Notes: generated from the letters alone by a model not told the origin. Shown: positions 1 through 6,679, counted from the stretch's first letter. The stretch is DNA of 11,220 nucleotides from Peptococcaceae bacterium UBA7185 (GCA_002491065.1 DKVF01000024.1:1-11220), one strand, 5' to 3'. Numbers and translations are program-made.

Positions 1-29
1 AAGCCCCTTCTCCAACATGCCATAAAAAA

Positions 30-102
30 TGCGCTATCCGCGATTCGAACGCGGGACACCCTGATTAAAAGTCAGGTGCTCTGCCTACTGAGCTAATAGC
101 GC
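30..102 (-). tRNA. tRNA-Lys (anticodon TTT)
   Basis: Read on the minus strand, the segment folds into a full 73-nt cloverleaf. It has a 7-bp acceptor stem (GCGCTAT/ATAGCGC), TA at positions 8-9, a GCTC/GAGC D stem and a CCTGA/TCAGG anticodon stem around the loop CTTTTAA. A 5-nt variable loop and a CCGCG/CGCGG T stem around TTCGAAT follow, with discriminator A. The anticodon TTT reads lysine AAA/AAG codons. No CCA is encoded (TTT follows), so a CCA-adding enzyme must complete the end. A T-run directly after the gene may help end transcription. Confidence 0.97.
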
Positions 103-143
103 ATATAATTTTAAAACTGGGCTCAAGCCAGCCACAGTTATAT

Positions 144-172
144 ATGATACAGCCTGTCCAAGAAAATGTCAA
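144..172 (-). promoter_or_regulatory. Sigma-A promoter of tRNA-Lys
   Basis: On the minus strand there is a perfect -35 box TTGACA (167-172), a 17-bp spacer and a -10 box TATCAT (144-149). This lies about 42 bases before the mature tRNA 5' end. Consensus hexamers at ideal spacing fit a strong stable-RNA promoter. Confidence 0.85.
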
Positions 173-354
173 GTAAAATTTTTGAAAAAAGAAAAGTTTT
201 TTAGGGGGCATTGTAAAATGAAATAGGAAAAAAGGAAAGCCATAGTAAACGTGACAAAATTCAACAACCAACCACGGTCACCATGACTCAAAAACATTGT
301 AACACAAGAAGAAAATTCCGACAGCTGATGCGAAAAAACATGAAATAGAGAATA
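173..354. other. Non-coding stretch without recognised content
   Basis: This is the middle of the 312-base gap between the tRNA and the aminotransferase. It is AT-rich, and the only reading frame crossing the area overlaps the tRNA and lacks a convincing ribosome binding site. I see no repeat, RNA gene or further promoter here. Confidence 0.5.
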
Positions 355-407
355 AAAAATGTCGGAAACCGTTCATGTAAGCAACAGGAGCGGTTCTCGA
401 CATTTTT
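355..407 (-). terminator. Hairpin terminator of the aminotransferase gene
   Basis: The two arms (355-371 and 391-407) pair as AAAAATGTCG with CGACATTTTT, and ACCG with CGGT, interrupted by a small internal mismatch. The loop is 19 bases. The A/T-rich outer arms supply T-runs in both orientations, so it could act bidirectionally. It begins 9 bases past the aminotransferase stop codon. Confidence 0.75.
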
Positions 408-415
408 ATAAATTT

Positions 416-1576
416 TTATTTCAAAGAATTGATAAAGTGTTCAATTCTCTTTAAGGCTTCTTTGATATTTTCCATAGAAGAAGCATAGCTGCAGCGGATA
501 AAGCCTTCTCCGCTGGCTCCGAAGGCATTACCTGGTACTACGGCAACTTTTTCTGCTTTCAGCAGACGTTCGCAGAATTCTTCACTGCTCAAGCCAGTGC
601 TCTGGATTGATGGGAAGCAATAGAATGCGCCTTTTGGTTCAAAGCAAGATAAGCCCATATCGCGGAATCCCTGTACAATTACTTTTCTTCTTTCATCGTA
701 GGATTGTACCATCTTCTTCACTTCTTCTTCACCGTGACGCAGGCCTTCCAATGCACCGTATTGTCCCATTGTCGGTGCGCTCATGATGCCATACTGATGA
801 ATTTTAGTGATAGCTGCAATGACGTCAGCAGGACCGCAAGCGTAGCCAATTCTCCAGCCAGTCATAGCGAAAGCCTTGGAGAAACCGTTCAATACTAAAG
901 AACGTTCTTTCATACCGGGCAGAGCAGCGAAGGAATAATGTTTTTCACCGCCATAAACCAGTTCGCTGTAGATTTCATCGCAGATTACAAATAAGTCATG
1001 CTTTTTCACAACTTCAGCGATTGGTTCATAATCTTCTTTGCGCATGATTCCACCGGTCGGATTGTTTGGATATGGTAACAACAGAACTTTGGAGTTTGGT
1101 GTGATTTTCTTTTCCAGTTCTTCTGCAGTCAGACGGAACTCATCTTTCTCATAAGTAGCCAGACTGACAGGTGTGCCTCCGGCCATGATGGTCAATGGTC
1201 CGTAGCATACAAAAGATGGGTCTGGAATCAATACTTCATCTCCAGCACTTAATAATGCACGGAAAGCCAAGTCGATGGCTTCACTGGCGCCTACTGTGAT
1301 GAGTACTTCTTTTGCTGCATCATAGCTCAGGTCATATTTTTTTAGATAGTTGCAGATTTCTTCACGCAGTTCAATCAGACCAGCATTGGAGGTATAAGCG
1401 GTTTTGCCCTGATGGAGAGATTCAATTGCGGCATCCATCATCAGTTTGGGTGTTACAAAGTCCGGTTCACCGATACTCAAAGAAATGCATTCATCCATGG
1501 TTGCAGCCAAATCGAAGAATTTACGAATCCCCGATGGCGGCAGATCTGTTACTTTTTGCGTTACGAATTTTGACAT
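416..1576 (-). CDS. Class I/II PLP-dependent aminotransferase
   Basis: A 386-residue aminotransferase of fold type I, the aspartate/aromatic family I-gamma (AspC/PatA-like), cytoplasmic. It should exchange an amino group between an amino acid and a 2-oxo acid through pyridoxal phosphate. Visible signatures are SIGEPDF (34-40) near the substrate pocket, VGASEAI (95-101) for phosphate binding and NNPTG (171-175). CDEIY (199-203) carries the Asp and Tyr that contact the cofactor ring, SKAFAMTGWRIGY (233-245) has Schiff-base Lys234, and Arg361 in FIRCSYA should bind the substrate carboxylate. Length is normal and all key residues are present. The ATG start is supported by AAAGGTG seven bases upstream. 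Substrate preference (aspartate, aromatic, or N-acetyl-diaminopimelate as in PatA) cannot be read from sequence. It appears monocistronic, with its own terminator and a putative promoter near 1687. Confidence 0.93.
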   Translation of the reverse strand: MSKFVTQKVTDLPPSGIRKFFDLAATMDECISLSIGEPDFVTPKLMMDAAIESLHQGKTAYTSNAGLIELREEICNYLKKYDLSYDAAKEVLITVGASEAIDLAFRALLSAGDEVLIPDPSFVCYGPLTIMAGGTPVSLATYEKDEFRLTAEELEKKITPNSKVLLLPYPNNPTGGIMRKEDYEPIAEVVKKHDLFVICDEIYSELVYGGEKHYSFAALPGMKERSLVLNGFSKAFAMTGWRIGYACGPADVIAAITKIHQYGIMSAPTMGQYGALEGLRHGEEEVKKMVQSYDERRKVIVQGFRDMGLSCFEPKGAFYCFPSIQSTGLSSEEFCERLLKAEKVAVVPGNAFGASGEGFIRCSYASSMENIKEALKRIEHFINSLK

Positions 1577-1683
1577 ATGAAATCACCTTTCTTTAATAAA
1601 AAATAAATTTAAAAGATATTACCTGAAAAACAGATAACATTGTATCCATTATGCAATAAAAAGAATAGTTGTCTCTTATCTGC

Positions 1684-1689
1684 ATTATA
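1684..1689 (-). promoter_or_regulatory. Putative -10 box of the aminotransferase gene
   Basis: A perfect TATAAT on the minus strand lies about 107 bases before the start codon. No good -35 hexamer is found at 16-18 bp, so the promoter would need an activator or upstream contacts, or this may not be the true promoter. Confidence 0.4.
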
Positions 1690-1866
1690 GTATATCACAA
1701 AGGGAAAAGCAGTATTAATTTTGCACATAGAGCGAAAAGAAATTTAATGATTGGTATTTTCGTAAAAAGAGGAACGGGAAACTGTGCAAAAATTTGTATT
1801 TGGTGTGCAAGAAAATGTCAAACAAGATATGGTTATGACGTTGAGAAGATAAAATGAAGCTGTAAA

Positions 1867-2091
1867 CTAATCTTTTACGTATTCGAGCAGGTCGTTCAGG
1901 TCACATTCCAAGACATAGCATAGGCGTGCCATAACTGCTAAATCAATTCGTTGTACCTCGTTGTTCATATAAGCTTTTAATTGTGTTCGCTGCATTTCAG
2001 CACGGCACGCTAATTTATTTATGCTTATATGTTGTTCTTTCATGACTTCTTTTAATTTTAAGTGTATATATCCATAATCAATATCACGCAT
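1867..2091 (-). CDS. Small XRE/Cro-type helix-turn-helix regulator
   Basis: A 74-residue protein made of essentially one lambda-repressor-like DNA-binding domain. SINKLACRAEM (about 23-33) is the positioning helix of the helix-turn-helix, RTQLKAYMNNE (35-45) is the likely recognition helix, and residues 51-72 (ending DLNDLLEYV) form the closing helices typical of this short-regulator family. No ligand-binding or cleavage domain is present, so it should act as a simple repressor or activator dimer. The ATG is preceded by GGAGG at 6 bases. It is divergent from the Ltp-repeat gene, and a 9-bp inverted repeat in the shared intergenic region is the obvious candidate operator. Similar small regulators occur on prophages and in toxin-antitoxin or stress loci as well as alone. 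Family assignment is firm; target genes are inferred. Confidence 0.9.
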   Translation of the reverse strand: MRDIDYGYIHLKLKEVMKEQHISINKLACRAEMQRTQLKAYMNNEVQRIDLAVMARLCYVLECDLNDLLEYVKD

Positions 2092-2150
2092 AGCGCACCT
2101 CCATAAATAGATGATATTTAGTATTGAAATGTTTTTCTATGAGTGGTAGT

Positions 2151-2174
2151 ATATGAGTAGATATTTACTCATAT
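2151..2174. promoter_or_regulatory. Inverted-repeat candidate operator between divergent genes
   Basis: ATATGAGTA (2151-2159) and TACTCATAT (2166-2174) form a perfect 9-bp inverted repeat with a 6-bp centre. An additional half-site copy ATGAGT lies at 2139-2144. Half-site spacing of about one and a half turns fits a dimeric helix-turn-helix regulator. It lies 59 bases upstream of the XRE start and about 135 bases upstream of the Ltp gene start. Binding by the XRE protein is inferred from position. Confidence 0.55.
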
Positions 2175-2260
2175 GAAAATGAAGTTGTTTATGCTGAGAA
2201 AGGCAATATATGAAAACGTACAAGATAAGTAACATTGGCAATATTTCTTTGCTATTGATT

Positions 2261-2269
2261 TGATATAAA
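2261..2269 (+). promoter_or_regulatory. Possible extended -10 promoter of the Ltp-repeat gene
   Basis: TGATATAAA fits an extended -10 element (TG, one base, TATAAA) and lies 39 bases upstream of the ATG at 2309. There is no clear -35 box, as is allowed for extended -10 promoters. Confidence 0.35.
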
Positions 2270-2296
2270 TAGTGTGGAAAAATACTTTAGAATGGC

Positions 2297-2302
2297 AAGG
2301 TG
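2297..2302 (+). promoter_or_regulatory. Ribosome binding site deciding the Ltp gene start
   Basis: AAGGTG sits 6 bases before ATG 2309. The in-frame GTG at 2300 lies inside this site, so the ATG is the preferred start. Confidence 0.6.
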
Positions 2303-2308
2303 TATTAT

Positions 2309-2782
2309 ATGATTGAATATTATCAAGTTCCCATTGGTTATTCTTTTTTTAGCTGTGGTGTGGTGATTAGTATTCTAGTATACTTTTCAATGTTGTTGTT
2401 CAGTTTTATTGTACCGATTTATCAATATCTTATGTTGAAAAATTGTAAACATTATGTGGAAGAAGAGACAATATGTAATGTGGGCTGCTGTGAGGTAGAT
2501 TGGAGTGAGCGAGCGTTGAAATTGGCAAAGGTTTATTTAAAATTTTCTGCTTTTTCCTATTTGGGATTGGTTCAGCAGTTAGAGTATGAGAGATTTACAA
2601 AAAAACAGGCGGAATATGCTGTAAAACATTGCGGTGCGAACTGGGATGAGCAAGCGGTCAGGACAGCAAGGGCCTATCTGGATTTTTCAGCGTTTTCACG
2701 TGAAGGCTTGATAGAGCAATTAGAATATGAAGGATTTACGCATGAGCAAGCAGTACATGGTGTTGAGGCCAATGGATATTAA
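2309..2782 (+). CDS. Membrane-anchored protein with two Ltp-family repeats
   Basis: A 157-residue protein. Residues about 9-43 are strongly hydrophobic and form one or two membrane segments; there is no lipobox. The C-terminal part holds two tandem copies (65-109 and 112-156, period 47 residues) of the repeat known from the Ltp family (host cell surface-exposed lipoprotein). Each has a Trp start, a YLxFSAFS core, a GLxxQLEYExFTxxQA segment and a closing Gly. The founding member, Ltp of Streptococcus thermophilus phage TP-J34, blocks injection of superinfecting phage DNA, but many chromosomal relatives have unknown roles. Here the usual lipoprotein signal is replaced by a membrane anchor. The Cys-rich stretch ICNVGCCEVDW before the first repeat resembles the repeat junction CGANW and may be a remnant of a lost repeat. 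The gene diverges from a small XRE regulator that may control it. Family call is confident; function is inferred. Confidence 0.85.
   Translation: MIEYYQVPIGYSFFSCGVVISILVYFSMLLFSFIVPIYQYLMLKNCKHYVEEETICNVGCCEVDWSERALKLAKVYLKFSAFSYLGLVQQLEYERFTKKQAEYAVKHCGANWDEQAVRTARAYLDFSAFSREGLIEQLEYEGFTHEQAVHGVEANGY
2501..2776 (+). repeat. Two tandem Ltp domain repeats within the coding sequence
   Basis: Two protein-level copies of 45 residues, offset by 47 residues, start at Trp65 (2501) and Trp112 (2642). They share the FSAFS, QLEYE and FT..QA elements. The nucleotide copies have diverged, so the duplication is old and not a recent slippage event. Confidence 0.85.
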
Positions 2783-2952
2783 TAAACATATGGGATAATG
2801 TTATGGAAAACGATGTTCGCTTTTTATGTTTTTAGTTATGATGAAGAGTTTTTTAGGAAAAATAAAGTATGCAAGAGAAATAGTATTTTTTATATATGCA
2901 ATTTCACCAAATTATTCACAAATTGATAGTATTCGTTATGATTATTTTTTTG

Positions 2953-2958
2953 TATAAT
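2953..2958 (+). promoter_or_regulatory. Putative -10 box of the first amidohydrolase gene
   Basis: TATAAT lies 49 bases before the ATG, following a T-rich tract. No good -35 hexamer lies at 17 bp. The surrounding TGTATAATRTAT block recurs before the second amidohydrolase at 4767-4778, which supports function. Confidence 0.5.
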
Positions 2959-2995
2959 ATATTTATAGTGTTGATTCATGTTATTTATAAATTGC

Positions 2996-3001
2996 AGGAG
3001 G
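2996..3001 (+). promoter_or_regulatory. Ribosome binding site of the first amidohydrolase
   Basis: AGGAGG with 6 bases to ATG 3008 decides this start over an in-frame ATG at 2978. The matching N-terminus of the second paralogue (MEKLYFNGDI) confirms it. Confidence 0.9.
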
Positions 3002-3007
3002 GAGCTT

Positions 3008-4603
3008 ATGGAGAAATTATATTTTAACGGTGATATTATCACTATGGAAGGTCCTAATGATGTGGCGGAGGCGGTGTTGGTTGCCGATGGCAAAATTAAA
3101 GCAGTGGGCGCCTATGATGCAGTAGTTGCGCAAAAAGGTGCAGATTGTGAAATGGTGGATTTGCAGGGGAAGACATTAATGCCATCTTTTATTGACGCCC
3201 ATGGTCATATTACCATGACTCCAATGTTTGCAGGGCAATGTGATTTATCCGAATGCAATAACTTTTCTGAAATTGTTGCGGCACTGAAAAAATACAAAGA
3301 AGAACATCAGATTCCGGCGGGGGAAACCATTGTCGGTGTAAACTATGATCATAACTTCTTGGAAGAAGGAATTCACCCCCATCGTGATTTGTTGGATGAA
3401 GTATCCGTAGAAAGCCCTGTCTGTGTGCTACATGTATCAGTACACATGCTGGTAGCTAACAGCAAGGCATTGGAAGTAGCAGGCATGAAAGATGGGATGC
3501 CGGATATTCCCGGTGGTGAAGTCGGAAGATATGCTGATGGCCGTTTAAATGGTTACTTGGCCGAGGCCGCTATGTATCCGCTGATGGAAAAAACCTTTGG
3601 CAGTATTGCAAGCGATATTATGAAGGCTTGGCCGACAACACAGAATCTGTATCTCTCCCACGGTGTGACCACAGTACAGGATGGCGCGTCAAGTGAAGGC
3701 AGTCTGCAAATGCTGCAAGGATTTGAACAAGCTGGTCTGTTGAAGATGGACGTGGTGGCGTATCCAACCTTCCAGGCAAATGGGAAGGAAGTGCTCGCGG
3801 CCAATCCAGATATGCGCAATCAGTATAAAGGCCATATCAAGCTGGGCGGTTATAAATTGGTGCTGGATGGTTCTCCGCAGGCCAGAACGGCATGGCTGAG
3901 CAAGCCTTATGAAGGTGGGAATGAATGCGGCGTACAGGTAATCCAGGATGATGAAGTAAAAACATACATGAAAATAGCTTTGGACGACAATATGCAGACG
4001 CTGGTACATTGCAACGGCGATGCGGCCGGCGATCAATTCCTGCGTTGCTTTGAAGAAATGTACGCTTTATCAGATAATCCGAATAAAGAAAATTTACGTT
4101 TTACAATGATTCACTGTCAGACAGCCCGCAAGGATCAGCTTGAAAAAATGGCGCAATATAAAATGGTGCCCTCTATCTTCGTAGCACATGTAAATTACTG
4201 GGGTGACGTGCATTTGAAGAATCTGGGGAGTGTACGGGGCAATTATATCAGTCCTGTGAAGGATGCGCTGGAGGCAGGTCTGGTATATAATTTCCATACA
4301 GATACACCGGTAACCAAGCCTGATATGTTGCACAGCGTTTGGAGCGCAGTGAATCGTATAAGCCGGAAGGGAGTTTTAGTCGGTGCTGATCAGAGAATCG
4401 GTGTATATGATGCGCTGAAAGGTGTTACCATTAATGCGGCGTATGAATATTTCGAAGAAAACGAAAAAGGCTCTATTAAAGCAGGGAAACGAGCTGACTT
4501 GGTTATTTTGAGCGCCAATCCGTTAAAGGTTGACCCAATGGCAATCAAAGATATTAAGGTTCTGGAAACCGTGAAAGACGGAGAAACTGTTTATACCGCA
4601 TAA
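3008..4603 (+). CDS. YtcJ-like amidohydrolase (amidohydrolase family 3), paralogue A
   Basis: A 531-residue metal-dependent hydrolase of the amidohydrolase superfamily, family 3 (YtcJ/NfdA type), predicted cytoplasmic as no signal peptide is seen. It starts with a small beta domain (NGDIITMEG, LVADGKIKAVG) and continues into the TIM barrel. Metal and catalytic candidates are His65 and His67 in DAHGH, Lys283 in GGYKLVLDG (the bridging, probably carboxylated lysine), His334 in VHCNGD, His369 in MIHCQ and Asp432 in HTDTP. The C-terminal KGSIKAGKRADLVIL returns to the beta domain. All expected residues are present. Such enzymes hydrolyse amide, formamide or related C-N bonds; the substrate cannot be told. 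The gene is the first of a tandem pair and has its own terminator and a putative promoter. The adjacent TRAP transporter suggests that an imported organic acid or N-acyl compound is the substrate. Confidence 0.9.
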   Translation: MEKLYFNGDIITMEGPNDVAEAVLVADGKIKAVGAYDAVVAQKGADCEMVDLQGKTLMPSFIDAHGHITMTPMFAGQCDLSECNNFSEIVAALKKYKEEHQIPAGETIVGVNYDHNFLEEGIHPHRDLLDEVSVESPVCVLHVSVHMLVANSKALEVAGMKDGMPDIPGGEVGRYADGRLNGYLAEAAMYPLMEKTFGSIASDIMKAWPTTQNLYLSHGVTTVQDGASSEGSLQMLQGFEQAGLLKMDVVAYPTFQANGKEVLAANPDMRNQYKGHIKLGGYKLVLDGSPQARTAWLSKPYEGGNECGVQVIQDDEVKTYMKIALDDNMQTLVHCNGDAAGDQFLRCFEEMYALSDNPNKENLRFTMIHCQTARKDQLEKMAQYKMVPSIFVAHVNYWGDVHLKNLGSVRGNYISPVKDALEAGLVYNFHTDTPVTKPDMLHSVWSAVNRISRKGVLVGADQRIGVYDALKGVTINAAYEYFEENEKGSIKAGKRADLVILSANPLKVDPMAIKDIKVLETVKDGETVYTA

Positions 4604-4637
4604 AATGCGTTATGCAAAATTGACGATATGAATGAAG

Positions 4638-4683
4638 AGAAACGTTGTATGCTGGTTTTCTAATCAGTTGCAACGTTTCTTTT
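4638..4683 (+). terminator. Rho-independent terminator after amidohydrolase A
   Basis: The 10-bp stem AGAAACGTTG (4638-4647) with CAACGTTTCT (4671-4680) is followed by TTT. The 23-base loop can form an inner CTG/CAG stem. It separates the two paralogues transcriptionally, at least in part. Confidence 0.85.
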
Positions 4684-4688
4684 ACTGT

Positions 4689-4718
4689 TTGACAAATATA
4701 AAAATTCATAAGCATAAA
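4689..4718 (+). promoter_or_regulatory. Candidate promoter of amidohydrolase B
   Basis: A perfect TTGACA (4689-4694), an 18-bp spacer and CATAAA (4713-4718). The -10 is moderate. A second, stand-alone TATAAT at 4769-4774 matches the context of the TATAAT before paralogue A and may be the real or an additional -10. Confidence 0.45.
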
Positions 4719-4768
4719 TTTATATTATTATATTTAAAGAAATATTATTTATTTATTCTATTTTTATG

Positions 4769-4774
4769 TATAAT
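4769..4774 (+). promoter_or_regulatory. Alternative -10 box of amidohydrolase B
   Basis: TATAAT within a TGTATAATGTAT block lies 61 bases before the ATG. It is preceded by a T-rich tract and lacks a clear -35, as upstream of paralogue A. Confidence 0.45.
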
Positions 4775-4822
4775 GTATATAACAAAAAAGGGATAAGCAT
4801 AAGTAGTTTTCAGATCTAATTT

Positions 4823-4828
4823 GGGAGG
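4823..4828 (+). promoter_or_regulatory. Ribosome binding site of amidohydrolase B
   Basis: GGGAGG with 7 bases to ATG 4836. An in-frame TTG at 4821 overlaps this site and is rejected as start. Confidence 0.9.
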
Positions 4829-4835
4829 TTATTTT

Positions 4836-6434
4836 ATGGAAAAGTTATATTTTAATGGTGATATTATTACCATGGAAGGGCCAGATGATGCAGCAGAAGC
4901 CGTATTAGTTGCTGATGGAATGATCAAAGCAGTGGGCGCTTACGATGCAGTGGCTGCACAAAAGAGTGCGGATTGTGAAATGATGGATTTGCAAGGGAAA
5001 ACCTTAATGCCTGCTTTTATTGACGCCCATGGTCATGCTGCCAGCATGGCTCCGATGTTTGCAGATTTGTGCGACTTATCTGCCTGCAATAATTTTGACG
5101 AGATTGTTGCCGCATTGAAAAAATATAAAGAAGAACGTCAGATCCCTGCTGGAGAAATGATTGTGGGATATAATTATGACGAAAACTTCCTGGCAGAAAA
5201 GACCCATCCTCATCGTGATTTATTGGATCAGGTATCTACAGAACATCCTATCACAATTTTGCACGTATCTGTGCATATGGTAGTTGCCAACAGTATGGCT
5301 CTGGCCAATGTGAACTATACTGATGATATGGCGGATATTCCAGGCGGCGAAATTGGTCGCTATGCAGACGGACGGCTGGACGGTTATCTGGCAGAAGCAG
5401 CCAGCTATGCATTAATCGGCGGGATTTTCGGCGCGATGCAGCAAAAATTGCCGCAGCTGTGGTCCGTTTCTCAGAATCAATATCTCTCTTATGGGATTAC
5501 GACTGTGCAGGATGGCGGTTCAGATGAAAATGTTGTAAAAATGCTGCTGGGCTTCGACCAGGCAAATATGATGAAGCTGGACGTGGTAGTATATGAAAGC
5601 TGCAGTCCTACTGCACATGATACAATGCAGACATTTAAAGATTTGTGCGGAAAATATAAAGGTCATGTAAAAATTGGCGGGTATAAAATTGTGCTGGATG
5701 GCGCTCCTCAGGCAAAAACGGCATGGATGACAGAGCCGTATGAAGGCACGGAAGAATATGGTGTGCCGATTATAAAGGACGAAGTGTTGGAACATTATGT
5801 AAAACAGGCATTGGACGATAATATGCAAATTTTGGCGCATTGTAACGGGGATGCTACCGGTGACCAGTATTTAGGCGCTATCGAAAAGATGCTGCCGTTG
5901 TCTGACAATCCAAATAAGGAAAATCTGCGTTTTACAATGATTCATTGTCAGACTGCCCGTAAAGATCAGGTTGAGAAAATGGCACAGCTGAAGATGATTC
6001 CTTCTATTTTCGTAGCGCATGTAAATTACTGGGGCGATGTGCATCTGAAAAACTTCGGTATGGTACGCGGCAGCCGTATCAGCCCAGTTAAGGATGCGTT
6101 GGACGCTGGTTTGAAGTACAATTTCCACACAGACACGCCAGTTGTAAAGCCAGATATGCTGCATAGTATTTGGACTGCAGTAAATCGAATCAGCCGTGAT
6201 GGTGTTGTAGTCGGTGAAGCGCAAAAAATTGGTGTATATGACGCATTAAAAGGCGTTACCATCAATGCTGCTTACGCATATTTTGAAGAGGACAGCAAAG
6301 GTTCCATCAAAGCCGGAAAACGGGCAGATCTGGTGGTGCTGAGCGATAGCCCACTGAAAGTAGACCCGATGGCCATCAAAGATATTAAAGTATTAGAAAC
6401 AATCAAAGACGGGGAAACCGTATATACTGCATAA
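4836..6434 (+). CDS. YtcJ-like amidohydrolase (amidohydrolase family 3), paralogue B
   Basis: A 532-residue paralogue of the preceding gene, aligning end to end with a single-residue length difference. The metal and catalytic set is kept: His65 and His67 (DAHGH), Lys284 (GGYKIVLDG), His335 (AHCNGD), His370 (MIHCQ) and Asp433 (HTDTP). By hand alignment the last 170 or so residues differ at about 24 positions, while residues about 185-275 are clearly more divergent (for example SCSPTAHDTMQTF against a different stretch in A). That pattern suggests the scaffold and active site are conserved while a substrate-contacting or cap region has changed. It is followed by a strong terminator and then the TRAP transporter genes. 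Substrate unknown; a related but different amide or N-acyl compound is inferred. Confidence 0.9.
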   Translation: MEKLYFNGDIITMEGPDDAAEAVLVADGMIKAVGAYDAVAAQKSADCEMMDLQGKTLMPAFIDAHGHAASMAPMFADLCDLSACNNFDEIVAALKKYKEERQIPAGEMIVGYNYDENFLAEKTHPHRDLLDQVSTEHPITILHVSVHMVVANSMALANVNYTDDMADIPGGEIGRYADGRLDGYLAEAASYALIGGIFGAMQQKLPQLWSVSQNQYLSYGITTVQDGGSDENVVKMLLGFDQANMMKLDVVVYESCSPTAHDTMQTFKDLCGKYKGHVKIGGYKIVLDGAPQAKTAWMTEPYEGTEEYGVPIIKDEVLEHYVKQALDDNMQILAHCNGDATGDQYLGAIEKMLPLSDNPNKENLRFTMIHCQTARKDQVEKMAQLKMIPSIFVAHVNYWGDVHLKNFGMVRGSRISPVKDALDAGLKYNFHTDTPVVKPDMLHSIWTAVNRISRDGVVVGEAQKIGVYDALKGVTINAAYAYFEEDSKGSIKAGKRADLVVLSDSPLKVDPMAIKDIKVLETIKDGETVYTA

Positions 6435-6449
6435 GGATAGTAAAGACAG

Positions 6450-6499
6450 ACACCGTTCCATACAGGCAGACATTGTATGTAGGAACGGTGTTTGTTTTT
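6450..6499 (+). terminator. Rho-independent terminator after amidohydrolase B
   Basis: The 10-bp stem ACACCGTTCC (6450-6459) pairs with GGAACGGTGT (6482-6491) and is extended by an inner ATACA/TGTAT stem with a 3-base bulge. A T-rich tail TTTGTTTTT follows. Confidence 0.9.
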
Positions 6500-6556
6500 G
6501 AATAGTGTTTGTTAAACAGTATAAAATTGCTTTCTGATTAAATTTTTGTTAGTATC

Positions 6557-6585
6557 TTGTACAGTTTCTCATTTTGTTATATACT
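6557..6585 (+). promoter_or_regulatory. Candidate promoter of the TRAP transporter genes
   Basis: TTGTAC (6557-6562), a 17-bp spacer and TATACT (6580-6585), about 109 bases before the dctP start. The -10 is good and the -35 matches only its first three bases. Confidence 0.5.
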
Positions 6586-6602
6586 TTTATCATATATGTA
6601 GT

Positions 6603-6643
6603 GTTGCGTAGTCGGGATGCACCCCCGGGCGAACAGCTGCAGA
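6603..6643 (+). other. GC-rich segment in the dctP leader, possible structured RNA
   Basis: Within a very AT-rich intergenic region this stretch is strikingly GC-rich. It can form a short CGGG/CCCG hairpin (6613-6616 with 6624-6627), followed by a CTGC/GCAG pairing around 6637-6657. It would lie in the 5' untranslated region of dctP. I recognise no known riboswitch class. Confidence 0.25.
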
Positions 6644-6679
6644 GTTTAATTGAGCAGACAAAAGGAAAGAACATTTGAA

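Noticed and set aside
1..29. Possible second tRNA or a coding start on the minus strand at the left edge
   Set aside because: The sequence GGAGAAGGGGC does not fit a tRNA 5' end (no T at position 8), and ATG candidates at 16-18 and 21-23 lack a ribosome binding site. Too little sequence is present.
65..271. 68-codon minus-strand frame overlapping the tRNA
   Set aside because: Its 3' part is the tRNA-Lys gene itself and the rest is AT-rich spacer rich in Phe codons; the good tRNA promoter lies inside it.
1626..1682. CAGATAA/TTATCTG inverted repeat followed by TTTTT on the minus strand, resembling an attenuator in the aminotransferase leader
   Set aside because: The stem is only 7 AT-rich base pairs with a loop of about 38 bases, and the predicted transcription start (about 1677) falls inside the first arm, so the RNA hairpin could not form fully.
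1669..1857. 62-codon reading frame on the plus strand between the aminotransferase and XRE genes
   Set aside because: It starts at TTG without a ribosome binding site, overlaps the probable aminotransferase promoter, has no recognisable domain, and its composition looks like translated AT-rich spacer.
2309..2440. Lipoprotein signal in the Ltp-repeat protein
   Set aside because: Cys15 of the ATG-start protein is not preceded by a lipobox and lies at the start of the hydrophobic stretch, so a membrane anchor fits better.
2805..2833. Possible terminator after the Ltp-repeat gene (AAAACGA...TCGCTTTTT, then T-rich)
   Set aside because: The stem is short, bulged and has a 3-base loop; the evidence is too weak to call it.
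3553..4333. Antisense reading frames of 79-115 codons inside the amidohydrolase genes
   Set aside because: They mirror strongly conserved coding sequence on the plus strand, lack ribosome binding sites and show no domain features.
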